A stretch of 23,870 bases of DNA from an uncultured Sutterella sp. (lineage in GTDB: Bacteria; Pseudomonadota; Gammaproteobacteria; Burkholderiales; Burkholderiaceae_F), in assembly GCA_900538905.1 (NCBI GenBank), contig UPZS01000035.1:1-23870 (forward strand), in the 5' to 3' direction. This document shows, in pieces, positions 14,272 through 23,724 of this stretch (the stretch's first letter is position 1; each line of letters begins with the position of its first letter). Position numbers and translations under genes: made by a program. The notes beneath the pieces are model-generated. The model searched no databases and had not been told where the DNA came from. It saw only the letters and a program-made list of their open reading frames with translations.

Positions 14272-16662
14272 ATGCGTAAAACCAAGAAACCCGCTATCGC
14301 CAGCGAATGGCGAGAAAACAAAGAGGCGCAGCAACGTGCCGATCAGAAAGCAGCTCGGGAGCAGGCCAGGGTCGCTCGTGCCGAGGCGTTTGCTCGCTTT
14401 TCCGGAGCGGCCGGCTACCTCATGATTGCCGGTGGTTGGGTCGTGTGCATCGCGTTGGCCGTATTGTTCGGTCTTTCGCTCGCCACATATTCGCCGGCAG
14501 ATCCCGGATTTTCCGTAACCGGCACTCAAAAGGCTGCCAACCTGTGTGGCATCGTTGGGGCCTGGGCGGCGGATTTTTCCTACTGGCTGGTTGGTCGATC
14601 GGCCTGGTGGGTTGTGGCGGTGCTCGCTTTTTCCGGTGTGCAGATGGTGCGGGCGTTGTGGGCTCGCGCCAATACTGTGCAGTACAGCCTTCGTCCTTGG
14701 TCCGCAAGCGTCGGTTTTGTCATCCTTATGAGCGCCTCTGTCGGATTGGAGACGCTGCAGTTCGGTTACGCGGGCGTGACGCTTCCGCTCGGTGCCGGTG
14801 GTCTTTACGGTCAATTTGTGGCGAGCCAAGTGACGCCATTTTTCGGAATCTGGGGCTCGACCTTCCTCTTTATGCTGCTAACGGCCGTCGGTCTGTCATT
14901 TGTTTTTGGCTTTTCTTGGTTTGATCTGGCCGAAAAACTCGGTCTGATTTTCGAAACGATCGTGAAATTCATCACTACGCCGCGTCGTAAGGAAAAGCCG
15001 CAGACTGTCTCTGAACAAGACGAAGCTACCGAAGAAACGACGGAAGAAAAAGTCGAGGCTGATCTTTCTGCTCCTGCCGAAGCAAAGGATGTTGTCAAGC
15101 GCCCCTCTGCGGCTACAACACGAAGCAAGCGTGCCAAGGCTGCCGCCACGACTTCGTCTGAAGGCGTCAAGGGGCCTGATCTGGAGATCCTGATCGATCC
15201 GCCTTCTGATCAACGCGGTATCAGCGAAGAGACGGTAGAAAAGATTAGCCGCCTCATCGAAACCAAACTCAAGACATATCGCATTGATGCAACCGTCGTG
15301 GGGGCGCAGGCCGGTCCTGTTATCACGCAGTATTGGCTTGAACTTGCGCCCGGCGTCAAGGGCAGTCGAGTTGATGACATCCGCCGCGACCTCACGCGTT
15401 CGCTGTCAGTGGACTCGGTGCGCGTGGTGCCCGTGATTCCCGGCAAGCCCTATATGGGCCTGGAAATTCCTAACGGCAGCAAACAGCGCCTGGCGGTGTA
15501 CCTCAAGGAAATCATCGGTAGCCCCGACTTCACTGAGAGCAAATCGTCGCTGTCTCTGGCGCTGGGCAAGGACATTGCGGGCAAGCCCGTGGTAGTCGAC
15601 TTGGCCAAGATGCCGCATCTTCTGGTGGGCGGTACCACCGGCTCGGGCAAGTCGGTTTGCATCAATACGATGATTCTGTCGCTACTCTACAAGAGCTCGC
15701 CGGATCGTCTGCGCTTGGTGCTGATTGATCCCAAGACCGTTGAATTTTCGCTTTATCAGGATATTCCGCATCTGCTCTGCCCGGTGGTGACGGATATGAA
15801 CAAGGCCTCCAATGCGCTCAATTGGCTAGTCAACGAAATGGATCGCCGTTATAACCTGATGAGTAAGCTGGGCGTGAGAAGCTTCGATAGCTTCAACGAC
15901 AAGGTCAGCGCAGCCATTGCTGCCGGTAATCCGATAATGGATCCGTTCGATGTTTCGCCCGAGGCGCCCGAACCGCATACTCCACTCAAGCCTTTTGCTT
16001 ACATCGTCTGCTTCATTGACGAGCTTGCCGATTTGATTCTCATCAACCGCAAGCAAGTTGAAACTCAGATCATGCGTCTGGCTCAGAAGGCGCGTGCTGC
16101 CGGCATTCACTTGGTGCTTGCCACGCAGCGCCCGAGTGTGGATATCGTGACGCCGCTTATCAAAGCCAATATCGTGGCGCGCGTCTGCTTCCAGGTGGCA
16201 AGCCGCTTTGACAGTCAGGTGGTGCTTGACGACACCGGAGCGCAGGACCTTCTCGGCAAGGGCGACATGCTCTTTAAGCGTCCGGGGCAGGGGGTGCAGC
16301 GCGTTCAGGGCTGTATGGTGGCCGAAAGTGAAGTGCTGCGCGTGGTGGAAGAACTCAAGGCGCAGGGTGCGCCTGAATACGTTGACGCGGTTACCGAGCC
16401 GGAAACGGGCTCTGCCGCGGGTGAAAGCGGTGGTCCTGGAGCTCGGCGCAGTGGCGAAAACGACCCGCTTTACGATGAAGCCGTGCAGATGGTGATTCAG
16501 CACAAGCGTGCGGCCACAAGCTTCGTGCAGCGCCGCTTCAATATCGGTTACAACCGCGCGGCCAATCTGCTTGAAAGCATGGAGGCGGCCGGTATCGTCA
16601 GTAAGCCCAATCCTGCGGGCAAGCGAGAAGTGCTCGTCAAGGACAATACGGAGGCTCTGTAA
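14272..16662 (+). CDS. ftsK: DNA translocase FtsK
   Basis: FtsK anchors at the division septum and pumps chromosome ends apart, activating XerCD recombination at dif. The 796-residue protein (from MRKTKKPAIASEW) has four membrane helices in about the first 220 residues, a short acidic/Lys-rich linker (about 240-300), the motor, and a winged-helix gamma domain. Walker A is GGTTGSGKS (453-461), Walker B ends in Asp583-Glu584 (IVCFIDELADL), and gamma starts near 731 (DPLYDEAVQMV). The linker is far shorter than in Escherichia coli. No ribosome-binding site precedes the ATG and a TATAAT lies nine bases upstream, so the message may be leaderless. The stop overlaps the lolA start as TAATG. Confidence 0.95.
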   Translation: MRKTKKPAIASEWRENKEAQQRADQKAAREQARVARAEAFARFSGAAGYLMIAGGWVVCIALAVLFGLSLATYSPADPGFSVTGTQKAANLCGIVGAWAADFSYWLVGRSAWWVVAVLAFSGVQMVRALWARANTVQYSLRPWSASVGFVILMSASVGLETLQFGYAGVTLPLGAGGLYGQFVASQVTPFFGIWGSTFLFMLLTAVGLSFVFGFSWFDLAEKLGLIFETIVKFITTPRRKEKPQTVSEQDEATEETTEEKVEADLSAPAEAKDVVKRPSAATTRSKRAKAAATTSSEGVKGPDLEILIDPPSDQRGISEETVEKISRLIETKLKTYRIDATVVGAQAGPVITQYWLELAPGVKGSRVDDIRRDLTRSLSVDSVRVVPVIPGKPYMGLEIPNGSKQRLAVYLKEIIGSPDFTESKSSLSLALGKDIAGKPVVVDLAKMPHLLVGGTTGSGKSVCINTMILSLLYKSSPDRLRLVLIDPKTVEFSLYQDIPHLLCPVVTDMNKASNALNWLVNEMDRRYNLMSKLGVRSFDSFNDKVSAAIAAGNPIMDPFDVSPEAPEPHTPLKPFAYIVCFIDELADLILINRKQVETQIMRLAQKARAAGIHLVLATQRPSVDIVTPLIKANIVARVCFQVASRFDSQVVLDDTGAQDLLGKGDMLFKRPGQGVQRVQGCMVAESEVLRVVEELKAQGAPEYVDAVTEPETGSAAGESGGPGARRSGENDPLYDEAVQMVIQHKRAATSFVQRRFNIGYNRAANLLESMEAAGIVSKPNPAGKREVLVKDNTEAL

Positions 16663-17300
16663 TGACTCGACGAATGGTTAATGCGCTGATCTTCACTATT
16701 GCCGCATGTTCGAGTGCATCGGTTTGGGCTGCTTCCGGCAGGGAGGCGTTGTTGGCCTTTGCTGATAAGACGACAACGGCGCAGGGGGTGTTTGTTCAAA
16801 AGGTGACCGACAAGAAGGGGGAATCGGCCGGAAGTGACAGCGCAGGGACGTTTGTTTTTGAACGTCCCGGCAAGTTCGTCTGGGAAACGAAGACTCCTTA
16901 TCCGCAAACGATTGTTTCGGATGCCAAAACCGTTTATGTGTGGGATCCTGATCTTAATCAAGTGACGGTGCGAAAACTCACCGAAGCGATGAGTGCCACG
17001 CCGGCGGCCATTTTGTTTGGCAAAGGTGACATTGAGAAAAGTTTTCGCTTGAAAGATATGGGAAGCGACGGCGGTCTGGATTGGGTGGCGGCCGAGCCGC
17101 TCGTCGAGGACCTCACGTATCGTCGCTTTGAAATCGGCTTTGATGCCAAGGGCGTGATGGCGAGCATGCGTCTGTTTGACCATTTCGGTCAGACAGTGAC
17201 GCTTACGTTCCGAGATGTGAAAACCAATGGCAAGATTGAGGCCGGCGTATTCGACTTCAAGATTCCCTCGGGCGCTGATGTGCTACAGGATACGCACTGA
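16662..17300 (+). CDS. lolA: Outer-membrane lipoprotein carrier LolA
   Basis: LolA accepts lipoproteins released by LolCDE and carries them across the periplasm to LolB. The 212-residue precursor has a signal peptide (MTRRMVNALIFTIAACSSASVWA, cleaved near residue 23). The mature part follows the LolA pattern: an early FVQKVTDKKG beta segment, RPGKFVWETKTPYPQ, the VSDAKTVYVWDPDLNQV hairpin, and a late FRDVKTNGKI. Its ATG shares one base with the ftsK stop, so the two genes are coupled. The ftsK-lolA-rarA order is common in Beta- and Gammaproteobacteria and supports the assignment. Confidence 0.95.
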   Translation: MTRRMVNALIFTIAACSSASVWAASGREALLAFADKTTTAQGVFVQKVTDKKGESAGSDSAGTFVFERPGKFVWETKTPYPQTIVSDAKTVYVWDPDLNQVTVRKLTEAMSATPAAILFGKGDIEKSFRLKDMGSDGGLDWVAAEPLVEDLTYRRFEIGFDAKGVMASMRLFDHFGQTVTLTFRDVKTNGKIEAGVFDFKIPSGADVLQDTH

Positions 17301-17329
17301 GGCGATGTTCGGCAGACAAGGACAAAACG

Positions 17330-18727
17330 ATGTCTCAGGACTTATTTGAAGGGCTTGAGCCCGAACAGCCGATTCGGTCGTCGGTCGCCAGCGAGGCGGC
17401 GTCAAGAGCGGCGCTTTTGCTCAATAAGCTCGCGCCGTTGGCCGAACGCATGCGCCCGAAGACGATAGATGAAGTGATCGGTCAGAAAAAGCTGCTGGGG
17501 CCGGGGCAGCCTTTGCGGGTGGCTTTTGAAACGCACCGACCGCATTCGATGATTCTCTGGGGGCCGCCCGGAGTGGGAAAGACGACACTTGCTCGTCTCA
17601 TGGCCGATGCTTTCGGACTTCCCTTTGTTGCGATTTCGGCAGTCCTCAGCGGTGTCAAAGAAATCCGCGAAGCCGTTGAAGAAGCACGTGTGACGATGGC
17701 GCAGAGGCATATCCCAACCCTGGTGTTTGTTGACGAAGTGCATCGTTTCAACAAAAGCCAGCAGGATGCGTTTTTGCCGCATGTTGAGTCCGGGCTTTTC
17801 ATTTTCGTCGGTGCTACAACGGAAAATCCCTCTTTTGAGGTTAATTCGGCATTGCTGAGCCGCTCAGCGGTGTACGTCCTTGAACCTTTGTCTGCCGAAG
17901 AGGTCTCGGAACTCATCGACCGAGCGTTTGAGCGCGAGTTTCCCGGATTGGAACTCACCGATGATGCGCGCAAGATTGTGATCGGAACGGCCGACGGCGA
18001 CGCACGCCGATGTCTCAATGCGCTTGAAGTGACCTGCGGCATGGCGCGCGACCGAAAGCTGACTGTGATTGATGGAGATTTCCTGCGAAGCGCGCTGCCT
18101 TCGAGTCTGCGGCGTTTCGATAAAGGAGGAGAGAACTTCTACGATCAGATCAGCGCACTGCACAAAAGTGTACGAGGTTCGGATCCGGATGCGGCGCTTT
18201 ACTGGATGTGCCGCATGCTCGACGGCGGCTGCGACCCGCGTTACATCGCCCGTCGTCTGATTCGGATGGCGGTGGAAGATATTTCGCTGGCCGATCCGCG
18301 AGCCATGCAGGTGGCGTTGGATGCAGCTGACATATATGAGCGGTTGGGCTCTCCGGAAGGCGAGCTGGCGCTCGCTCAGGCTGTTGTGTACCTGGCTGTT
18401 GCCGCTAAAAGTAACGCCGTCTACAAAGCGTTTAACTCGGTGCGCGCTTTTATTCGTGAAGACGGTACGCGGCCTGTGCCGATGTACCTTCGCAATGCTC
18501 CCACCAAACTCATGGATGAACTTGGCTATGGCGACGGCTATCGCTACGCTCACGATGAGGCGGGAGCCTTTGCCGCGGGGGAGGTGTATTTGCCCGAAGG
18601 GCTCGAAGGCATGCGTTGGTACGAGCCAACCGACCGCGGACTTGAAATTAAGATCGGCGAAAAACTCGCGCGCTTGCGTGAACTCAACGAACAGGCGGCC
18701 AAGCAGGGAAAGGCACGGAAGCGTTAA
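17330..18727 (+). CDS. rarA: Replication-associated recombination protein RarA (MgsA)
   Basis: RarA is a tetrameric AAA+ ATPase related to the clamp loader and eukaryotic WRNIP1, acting at stalled replication forks. The 465-residue protein has Walker A GPPGVGKT (78-85), Walker B LVFVDE (131-136), sensor 1 in GATTENP (161-167), an arginine-finger region SALLSRSAVYVL, and the C-terminal tetramerisation part starting around RGSDPDAALYW. A run just past the C-terminal half, YGYRYAHDE-like (GDGYRYAHDEAGAF), is a family hallmark. The start has AAGGA upstream and lies 29 bases after lolA, so ftsK, lolA and rarA probably form one transcript. Confidence 0.95.
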   Translation: MSQDLFEGLEPEQPIRSSVASEAASRAALLLNKLAPLAERMRPKTIDEVIGQKKLLGPGQPLRVAFETHRPHSMILWGPPGVGKTTLARLMADAFGLPFVAISAVLSGVKEIREAVEEARVTMAQRHIPTLVFVDEVHRFNKSQQDAFLPHVESGLFIFVGATTENPSFEVNSALLSRSAVYVLEPLSAEEVSELIDRAFEREFPGLELTDDARKIVIGTADGDARRCLNALEVTCGMARDRKLTVIDGDFLRSALPSSLRRFDKGGENFYDQISALHKSVRGSDPDAALYWMCRMLDGGCDPRYIARRLIRMAVEDISLADPRAMQVALDAADIYERLGSPEGELALAQAVVYLAVAAKSNAVYKAFNSVRAFIREDGTRPVPMYLRNAPTKLMDELGYGDGYRYAHDEAGAFAAGEVYLPEGLEGMRWYEPTDRGLEIKIGEKLARLRELNEQAAKQGKARKR

Positions 18728-18843
18728 GCCGCACGGTGCTAAAATTTTCATTTATGTGTGATTCAGACCCTTTGGGGCTGGATTGCTATGGGATTCTCTT
18801 ATAGATCGGCCTGCAAACGCAACAGTGAATGTTGCTGTCATAA

Positions 18844-20175
<1,332 letters not shown>

Positions 20176-20199
20176 TTGCGCACAAGACGAAAGCTGGCA

Positions 20200-20237
20200 G
20201 GGCGTCTTTTCCTTCAAACGAAAAGGCGCCCGTTTTG
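20200..20237 (+). terminator. Terminator of serS
   Basis: GGGCGTCTTTTC (20200-20211) pairs with GAAAAGGCGCCC (20220-20231) over 12 bp with one G-U wobble and an 8-base loop, then GTTTTG. The hairpin is nearly symmetric in its A/T runs and could act in both directions. Confidence 0.85.
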
Positions 20238-20262
20238 TCTGTTCATCAAATGTCATAACGTT

Positions 20263-20306
20263 GTACTTTTGAGTACCATGTTGACATAGGCAATATGCCT
20301 TATTGT
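20263..20306 (+). promoter_or_regulatory. Possible promoter/operator cluster after serS
   Basis: A perfect TTGACA lies at 20281-20286. It is preceded by the inverted repeat GTACT-TTTG-AGTAC (20263-20276) and followed by AGGCA-ATA-TGCCT (20288-20300) and TATTGT (20301-20306). TATTGT is only 14 bases from TTGACA, so the promoter is not ideal. The density of inverted repeats suggests regulation of whatever lies downstream. Confidence 0.35.
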
Positions 20307-20312
20307 GCGGAG

Positions 20313-20490
20313 TTGTCCGGATCTGTAAGATGAGCGGTACATTTCGAAGCAGAAACCAAAAGTCTGCGCCAACCTGCTCCGTCCGGGCAAGGTGGAAACG
20401 CTTCTCTCAGAGACAGCGGATGTGGCCTTGATTAGGCAACCAAACGGATACAACGGCCGTCTGATCGAAATGGATTGGATGGCTTTTTTT
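20313..20490 (+). ncRNA. Candidate structured RNA ending in a terminator
   Basis: GTTGTCCG (20313-20320) can close against CGGA-TA-CAAC (20445-20454), enclosing four local hairpins: GCAGA/TCTGC, ACCTGCTC/GGGC-A-AGGT, TCTC/GAGA and GCCT/AGGC. Just outside, an 11-bp wobble-containing stem (20456-20466 with 20473-20483) is followed by seven Ts, as in an intrinsic terminator. This is the layout of a riboswitch or small RNA. I could not match it to a known class. A competing coding reading of the same bases exists (20329-20556). Confidence 0.3.
20456..20490 (+). terminator. Terminator-like hairpin upstream of the AbrB-type gene
   Basis: GCCGTCTGATC and GATTGGATGGC form an 11-bp RNA stem (several G-U pairs) with a 6-base loop and a T7 tract at 20484-20490. 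It lies about 80 bases before the abrB-like ATG, so it could end an upstream RNA or attenuate the gene. Confidence 0.45.
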
Positions 20491-20507
20491 GTATGTGAAA
20501 ACAGGGT

Positions 20508-20552
20508 GGATTTAATCCGACTTGCCGAACCCGTCCGATGGGGACAAATCGG
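20508..20552 (+). promoter_or_regulatory. Palindrome and nested hairpin in front of the AbrB-type gene
   Basis: GGATT-T-AATCC (20508-20518) is a perfect palindrome, followed by a nested hairpin (GCCGA/TCGGC enclosing GTCC/GGAC) that ends just before the AGGAG ribosome-binding site. AbrB-type proteins often bind their own promoters, so these are candidate autoregulatory sites. Confidence 0.3.
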
Positions 20553-20571
20553 CTAAACAGGAGTGAAAAAA

Positions 20572-20817
20572 ATGAGCCAGCGCTTAACGATCAAGGGGCA
20601 AGTGACCGTGCCGAAGAACATCCGCGATTTTCTGGGGCTGACTTCGGGAAGTTCCGCCGTGGAGTTCATCATTGACGAAGACGGTTCGGTACGCGTGCAA
20701 AAGGCGCAAGTTCGCAAAGCTCGTCGCCCTGGAGCGCAGGCTGCAGATGTCCCGACGTCATCGGCTACGAATCGCTGCGACCGCATTCTGGGACTGCTTG
20801 CCGGCTGCTACGTTTGA
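20572..20817 (+). CDS. AbrB/MazE-type swapped-hairpin DNA-binding protein
   Basis: An 81-residue protein. Residues 1-47 form a SpoVT/AbrB looped-hinge domain (SQRLTIKGQVTVPKNIRDFL, then GSSAVEFIIDEDGSVRVQ), which makes an intertwined DNA-binding dimer. The tail is basic and ends DRILGLLAGCYV, reminiscent of the toxin-contacting tails of VapB antitoxins. The ATG has AGGAG at ideal spacing; an in-frame GTG three codons upstream is less likely. No PIN-domain (VapC) gene follows; the next gene, 69 bases downstream, is an FAD oxidase. It is either an orphan antitoxin whose toxin has been lost or a stand-alone regulator, perhaps of the oxidase. Confidence 0.8.
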   Translation: MSQRLTIKGQVTVPKNIRDFLGLTSGSSAVEFIIDEDGSVRVQKAQVRKARRPGAQAADVPTSSATNRCDRILGLLAGCYV

Positions 20818-20886
20818 TGTTGCTTGGGGTTACGCCGCGACCATCAGAGGCAAAACGAATAACGCACAAAAAGGGACAGAGAAAAA

Positions 20887-22284
20887 ATGGACATGCTTGC
20901 CGAACTGCGCGCCATTGTGGGCGAAAACAATGTGCTCACCGAAGATGCCGACACCGCCGGGTATTTGGTCGACTGGAGCAACCGCTTCTTCGGAAAGACG
21001 CCCGCCGTGGTTCGCCCGGGCAATACCGAAGAAGTTGCCCAAGTGCTTGCCTGGGCCAATCGCACGGGTACGCCTGTGGTGCCTCAGTCGGGCAACACGA
21101 GTCTGGTGGGAGGAGGAACCCCTTCGCCAAAGGGCGACGCGATTTTGTTGTCTCTTTCACGCATGAACAAAATTGAGGAGATTGATGCGGTCAACGACAC
21201 CATGACGGTACAGGCCGGTGTGGTTCTTGAAAAAGCACAACAAGCGGCACAAGAGGCCGGTCGGCTCTTTCCTTTGAGCTTTGCGGCCGAAGGAACAGCA
21301 TGTCTGGGCGGCTGCATTGCAACGAACGCGGGCGGTACGGCTGTTCTTCGCTACGGCAACACGCGCGATTTGGTGCTTGGCCTGGAAGTGGTGCTTGCCG
21401 ACGGTCGTGTCGTCAACATGATGCGAGGGCTTCGCAAAGACAACACGGGCTACGATCTGAAGCAGCTTTTTATTTCCAGCGAAGGAACATTGGGCGTCAT
21501 CACGCGAGCTGTCGTCAAACTCTTTAATCTTCCGCAGACCACTTGCACGGCTTTGGTGGGTGTGGAAGATCCGCATAAAGCCTGCGAACTGTTGGCTTCT
21601 GTGAAAACTGCTGCCGGTCCGGCGCTGACCGGCTTTGAGCTGATGCAGGCTAAGTGCATTGAGCGCGTGGGCGAGCAGATTGAGTCGGTGACGTTGCCCG
21701 GCGATGTTTCATCGGCACCGTGGTGGTGCCTGGTGGAATTGAGTTATGCTCGAGATCCCGGTTGCAATCCGCTGGAATCTATCCTCGAAAAACAGTTCGA
21801 GGAAGGTAATGTGATAGACGCCTTTTTGTCTAATTCGGTCAAGGACAGCCAGACTTTTTGGGCGATTCGCGAGTCGATTCCGAGTGCAGACGCACACGTG
21901 GGCGGCAATCTGCACAATGACGTGAGCATTGAAATCAGCGACATCGCTGCTTTTGTCGACGAGGCGCTTGCCGCGCTCAACGCCCGTTTCGACTGGATTG
22001 ATCCCTCCGTGTTCGGTCACCTCGGCGACGGCAACCTGCACTTTAATATCGGCTCCATTCCGCCTAATCTGGCCTTTGAAAATGAAGAGGGCATTCGTGA
22101 GACGGTCTACGAGGTTGTGAGCCGCCACAACGGTTCGATTTCTGCCGAACACGGCATCGGACAACTCAAGCGTGCGCACTTTCTCAAGCTTAAAGATCCG
22201 CTCGAATTGGAACTGATGGGCGCCATCAAACGCGCCCTTGACCCCAAGGGCATATTGAACCCCGGAAAGCTTTTGGCCGACTGA
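20887..22284 (+). CDS. GlcD-like FAD-linked 2-hydroxyacid dehydrogenase
   Basis: A 465-residue flavoprotein of the vanillyl-alcohol-oxidase fold that oxidises a D-2-hydroxy acid (D-lactate, glycolate or D-2-hydroxyglutarate are the family substrates) and passes electrons to an acceptor. The FAD-binding loop is PQSGNTSLVGGGTPS (66-80), followed by GGCIATNAGG (141-150) and SSEGTLGVITRA. The C-terminal half has the metal/substrate motif FGHLGDGNLHFN (376-387), SAEHGIGQLKR (about 419-429) and the closing DPKGILNPGKL. AGGGA lies before the ATG. It follows the AbrB-type gene by 69 bases. No glcE or glcF subunit is nearby, so it probably acts alone, which favours a D-lactate or D-2-hydroxyglutarate dehydrogenase type. 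Confidence 0.9.
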   Translation: MDMLAELRAIVGENNVLTEDADTAGYLVDWSNRFFGKTPAVVRPGNTEEVAQVLAWANRTGTPVVPQSGNTSLVGGGTPSPKGDAILLSLSRMNKIEEIDAVNDTMTVQAGVVLEKAQQAAQEAGRLFPLSFAAEGTACLGGCIATNAGGTAVLRYGNTRDLVLGLEVVLADGRVVNMMRGLRKDNTGYDLKQLFISSEGTLGVITRAVVKLFNLPQTTCTALVGVEDPHKACELLASVKTAAGPALTGFELMQAKCIERVGEQIESVTLPGDVSSAPWWCLVELSYARDPGCNPLESILEKQFEEGNVIDAFLSNSVKDSQTFWAIRESIPSADAHVGGNLHNDVSIEISDIAAFVDEALAALNARFDWIDPSVFGHLGDGNLHFNIGSIPPNLAFENEEGIRETVYEVVSRHNGSISAEHGIGQLKRAHFLKLKDPLELELMGAIKRALDPKGILNPGKLLAD

Positions 22285-22398
22285 GATTAACCACCTAGTT
22301 ATTTGGAGGTATCGCTCTGCGTCGTTTGATCTAGAGTGCTGCGAAAAGGTTACTTCGAAGTGTTGTGCCTTTGGGCTCCTGCTAATATCTACCGATGT

Positions 22399-22415
22399 AT
22401 CCGATTGATTCGGAT
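22399..22415. promoter_or_regulatory. Inverted repeat in the aminotransferase leader
   Basis: ATCCGA and TCGGAT flank a 5-base spacer, 23 bases before the aminotransferase ATG and close to its ribosome-binding site. It could be an operator or a small hairpin affecting translation. Confidence 0.3.
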
Positions 22416-22438
22416 TGAAAAATTTCTGGGAGACCCAT

Positions 22439-23662
22439 ATGAATTCCGACTTTTCTCGCATCAAACGGCTGCCGCCGTATGTCTTCAACATTACGGGCGC
22501 TCTCAAGATGGCAGCGCGTCGTCGAGGAGAAGACATCATTGACTTTTCGATGGGTAACCCCGACGGTCCGACTCCCAAACATATCGTCGATAAGATGATT
22601 GAAGTCGCGTCGCGCGACAATACGCACGGCTACTCAGTTTCCAAAGGCATTCCGCGTCTGCGCAAAGCAATCAGCAATTGGTACAAGCGTAAGTTCGACG
22701 TCGACATCGATCCCGATGAGGAAGCCATCGTGACGATCGGCTCCAAAGAAGGTATTGCACACCTGATGCTTGCTTGTACGGATCGTGGCGACACGGTGCT
22801 CGTACCTAACCCTTCTTATCCCATTCATATCTACGGTGCGATTATTGCGGGCGCAGACATCCGTTCGGTCAAAATGATTCCGGGCGTCGACTTTCTGGCA
22901 GAGCTTGAGCGCGCCATTGTGGAAACCGTGCCTCGCCCCAAGATGATGATTCTGGGTTTCCCGTCCAACCCGACGGCGCAGTGCGTGGAACTCGATTTTC
23001 TTGCCAAGGTTGTTGAACTCGGTAAGCGTTATGGCATTTGGGTTGTGCACGATCTGGCATACGCCGATATCTGTTTTGACGGCTACAAGGCTCCCTCGAT
23101 TATGCAGGTGCCGGGCGCTAAGGATATCGCCGTTGAATTCTTTACGATGTCCAAGTCATACAACATGGCTGGCTGGCGACTGGGCTACATGGTCGGCAAC
23201 AAGGAGCTGGTGCATGCATTGGCTCGTATTAAGAGCTACCACGACTACGGAACGTTCACGCCGCTGCAGGTTGCAGCCATTGAGGCGCTTGAGGGCGATC
23301 AAAGTTGTGTCGAGGAGGTTCGGCTGAAGTATCAGAAGCGCCGCGATATTCTCTGGAAGGGACTCAACGAAATCGGCTGGCCGGTCGAGTGCCCGAAGGC
23401 GTCCATGTATATCTGGGCCAAGATTCCCGAGCCGTATCGCAAGCTCGGTTCCGTGGAGTTCAGTAAGCGCCTTCTTGAAGACGCCAAGGTGGCTGTGAGC
23501 CCAGGTATCGGTTTTGGGGAATATGGCGACGATCATGTGCGCATTGCGTTGATTGAAAACGAATTCCGAATTCGTCAGGCACTGCACGGTATCAAACACA
23601 TGTTCAGAAAAGACGGTCTTATCGACCCGGATGCTCCTCGTCCCGAGCCCGTGAAAGGCTGA
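22439..23662 (+). CDS. alaC: PLP-dependent aminotransferase, AlaC-like
   Basis: A fold-type I aminotransferase of 407 residues, closest in pattern to AlaC (YfdZ), which makes alanine from pyruvate and glutamate. The ATG at 22439 follows GGGAGA at good spacing; an upstream in-frame start lacks such support. PLP-site features are [10 protein letters not shown] (100-109), NPSYPIH (124-130), the Asn in FPSNPTAQ (about 178), the Asp in VVHDLAYAD, and Lys239 in [15 protein letters not shown], which forms the Schiff base. R247 of the same motif is also conserved. In many Betaproteobacteria this gene precedes homoserine dehydrogenase and threonine synthase, but here a terminator follows immediately. 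Other aminotransferases of the same subgroup remain possible. Confidence 0.88.
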   Translation: MNSDFSRIKRLPPYVFNITGALKMAARRRGEDIIDFSMGNPDGPTPKHIVDKMIEVASRDNTHGYSVSKGIPRLRKAISNWYKRKFDVDIDPDEEAIVTIGSKEGIAHLMLACTDRGDTVLVPNPSYPIHIYGAIIAGADIRSVKMIPGVDFLAELERAIVETVPRPKMMILGFPSNPTAQCVELDFLAKVVELGKRYGIWVVHDLAYADICFDGYKAPSIMQVPGAKDIAVEFFTMSKSYNMAGWRLGYMVGNKELVHALARIKSYHDYGTFTPLQVAAIEALEGDQSCVEEVRLKYQKRRDILWKGLNEIGWPVECPKASMYIWAKIPEPYRKLGSVEFSKRLLEDAKVAVSPGIGFGEYGDDHVRIALIENEFRIRQALHGIKHMFRKDGLIDPDAPRPEPVKG

Positions 23663-23681
23663 TAGGTCAAAGCAAACAAAA

Positions 23682-23719
23682 GCGGCGTCTTTGTTACTGG
23701 AAGGCGCCGCATAATTTTT
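23682..23719 (+). terminator. Bidirectional terminator after the aminotransferase gene
   Basis: GCGGCGTCTT (23682-23691) pairs with AAGGCGCCGC (23701-23710), a 10-bp stem with one G-U wobble, followed by ATAATTTTTC. On the minus strand the same stem is followed by TTTTG, so it could also end the micro-ORF transcript converging from the right. Confidence 0.85.
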
Positions 23720-23724
23720 CTCGG

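Larger units (their letters stand above)
20329..20556 (+). other. Open frame of 75 codons without a usable start
   Basis: After a stop at 20326-20328 the frame is open to TAA 20554-20556, ending just before the abrB-like gene's ribosome-binding site. It reads protein-like sequence (NLLRPGKVETLLSETADVAL, later RLIEMDWMAFFVCENRVDLI) with codon use similar to neighbours, but no ATG, GTG or TTG near its beginning. It may be the 3' remnant of a lost gene or a chance frame over a structured RNA. I do not recognise the product. Confidence 0.25.

Noticed and set aside
15826..16503. Minus-strand open frame of 225 codons opposite ftsK, and similar frames opposite rarA, the FAD oxidase and FKBP
   Set aside because: All mirror well-supported genes and show no ribosome-binding site or family motif; they are codon-bias shadows.
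20385..20420. Glycine-riboswitch-like string (GGTGGAAAC...CTCTCAG) in the serS-abrB intergenic region
   Set aside because: The conserved 5' half and the GAAGGAGCAA core are missing and the downstream genes are not glycine-related; kept only as an unclassified RNA candidate.
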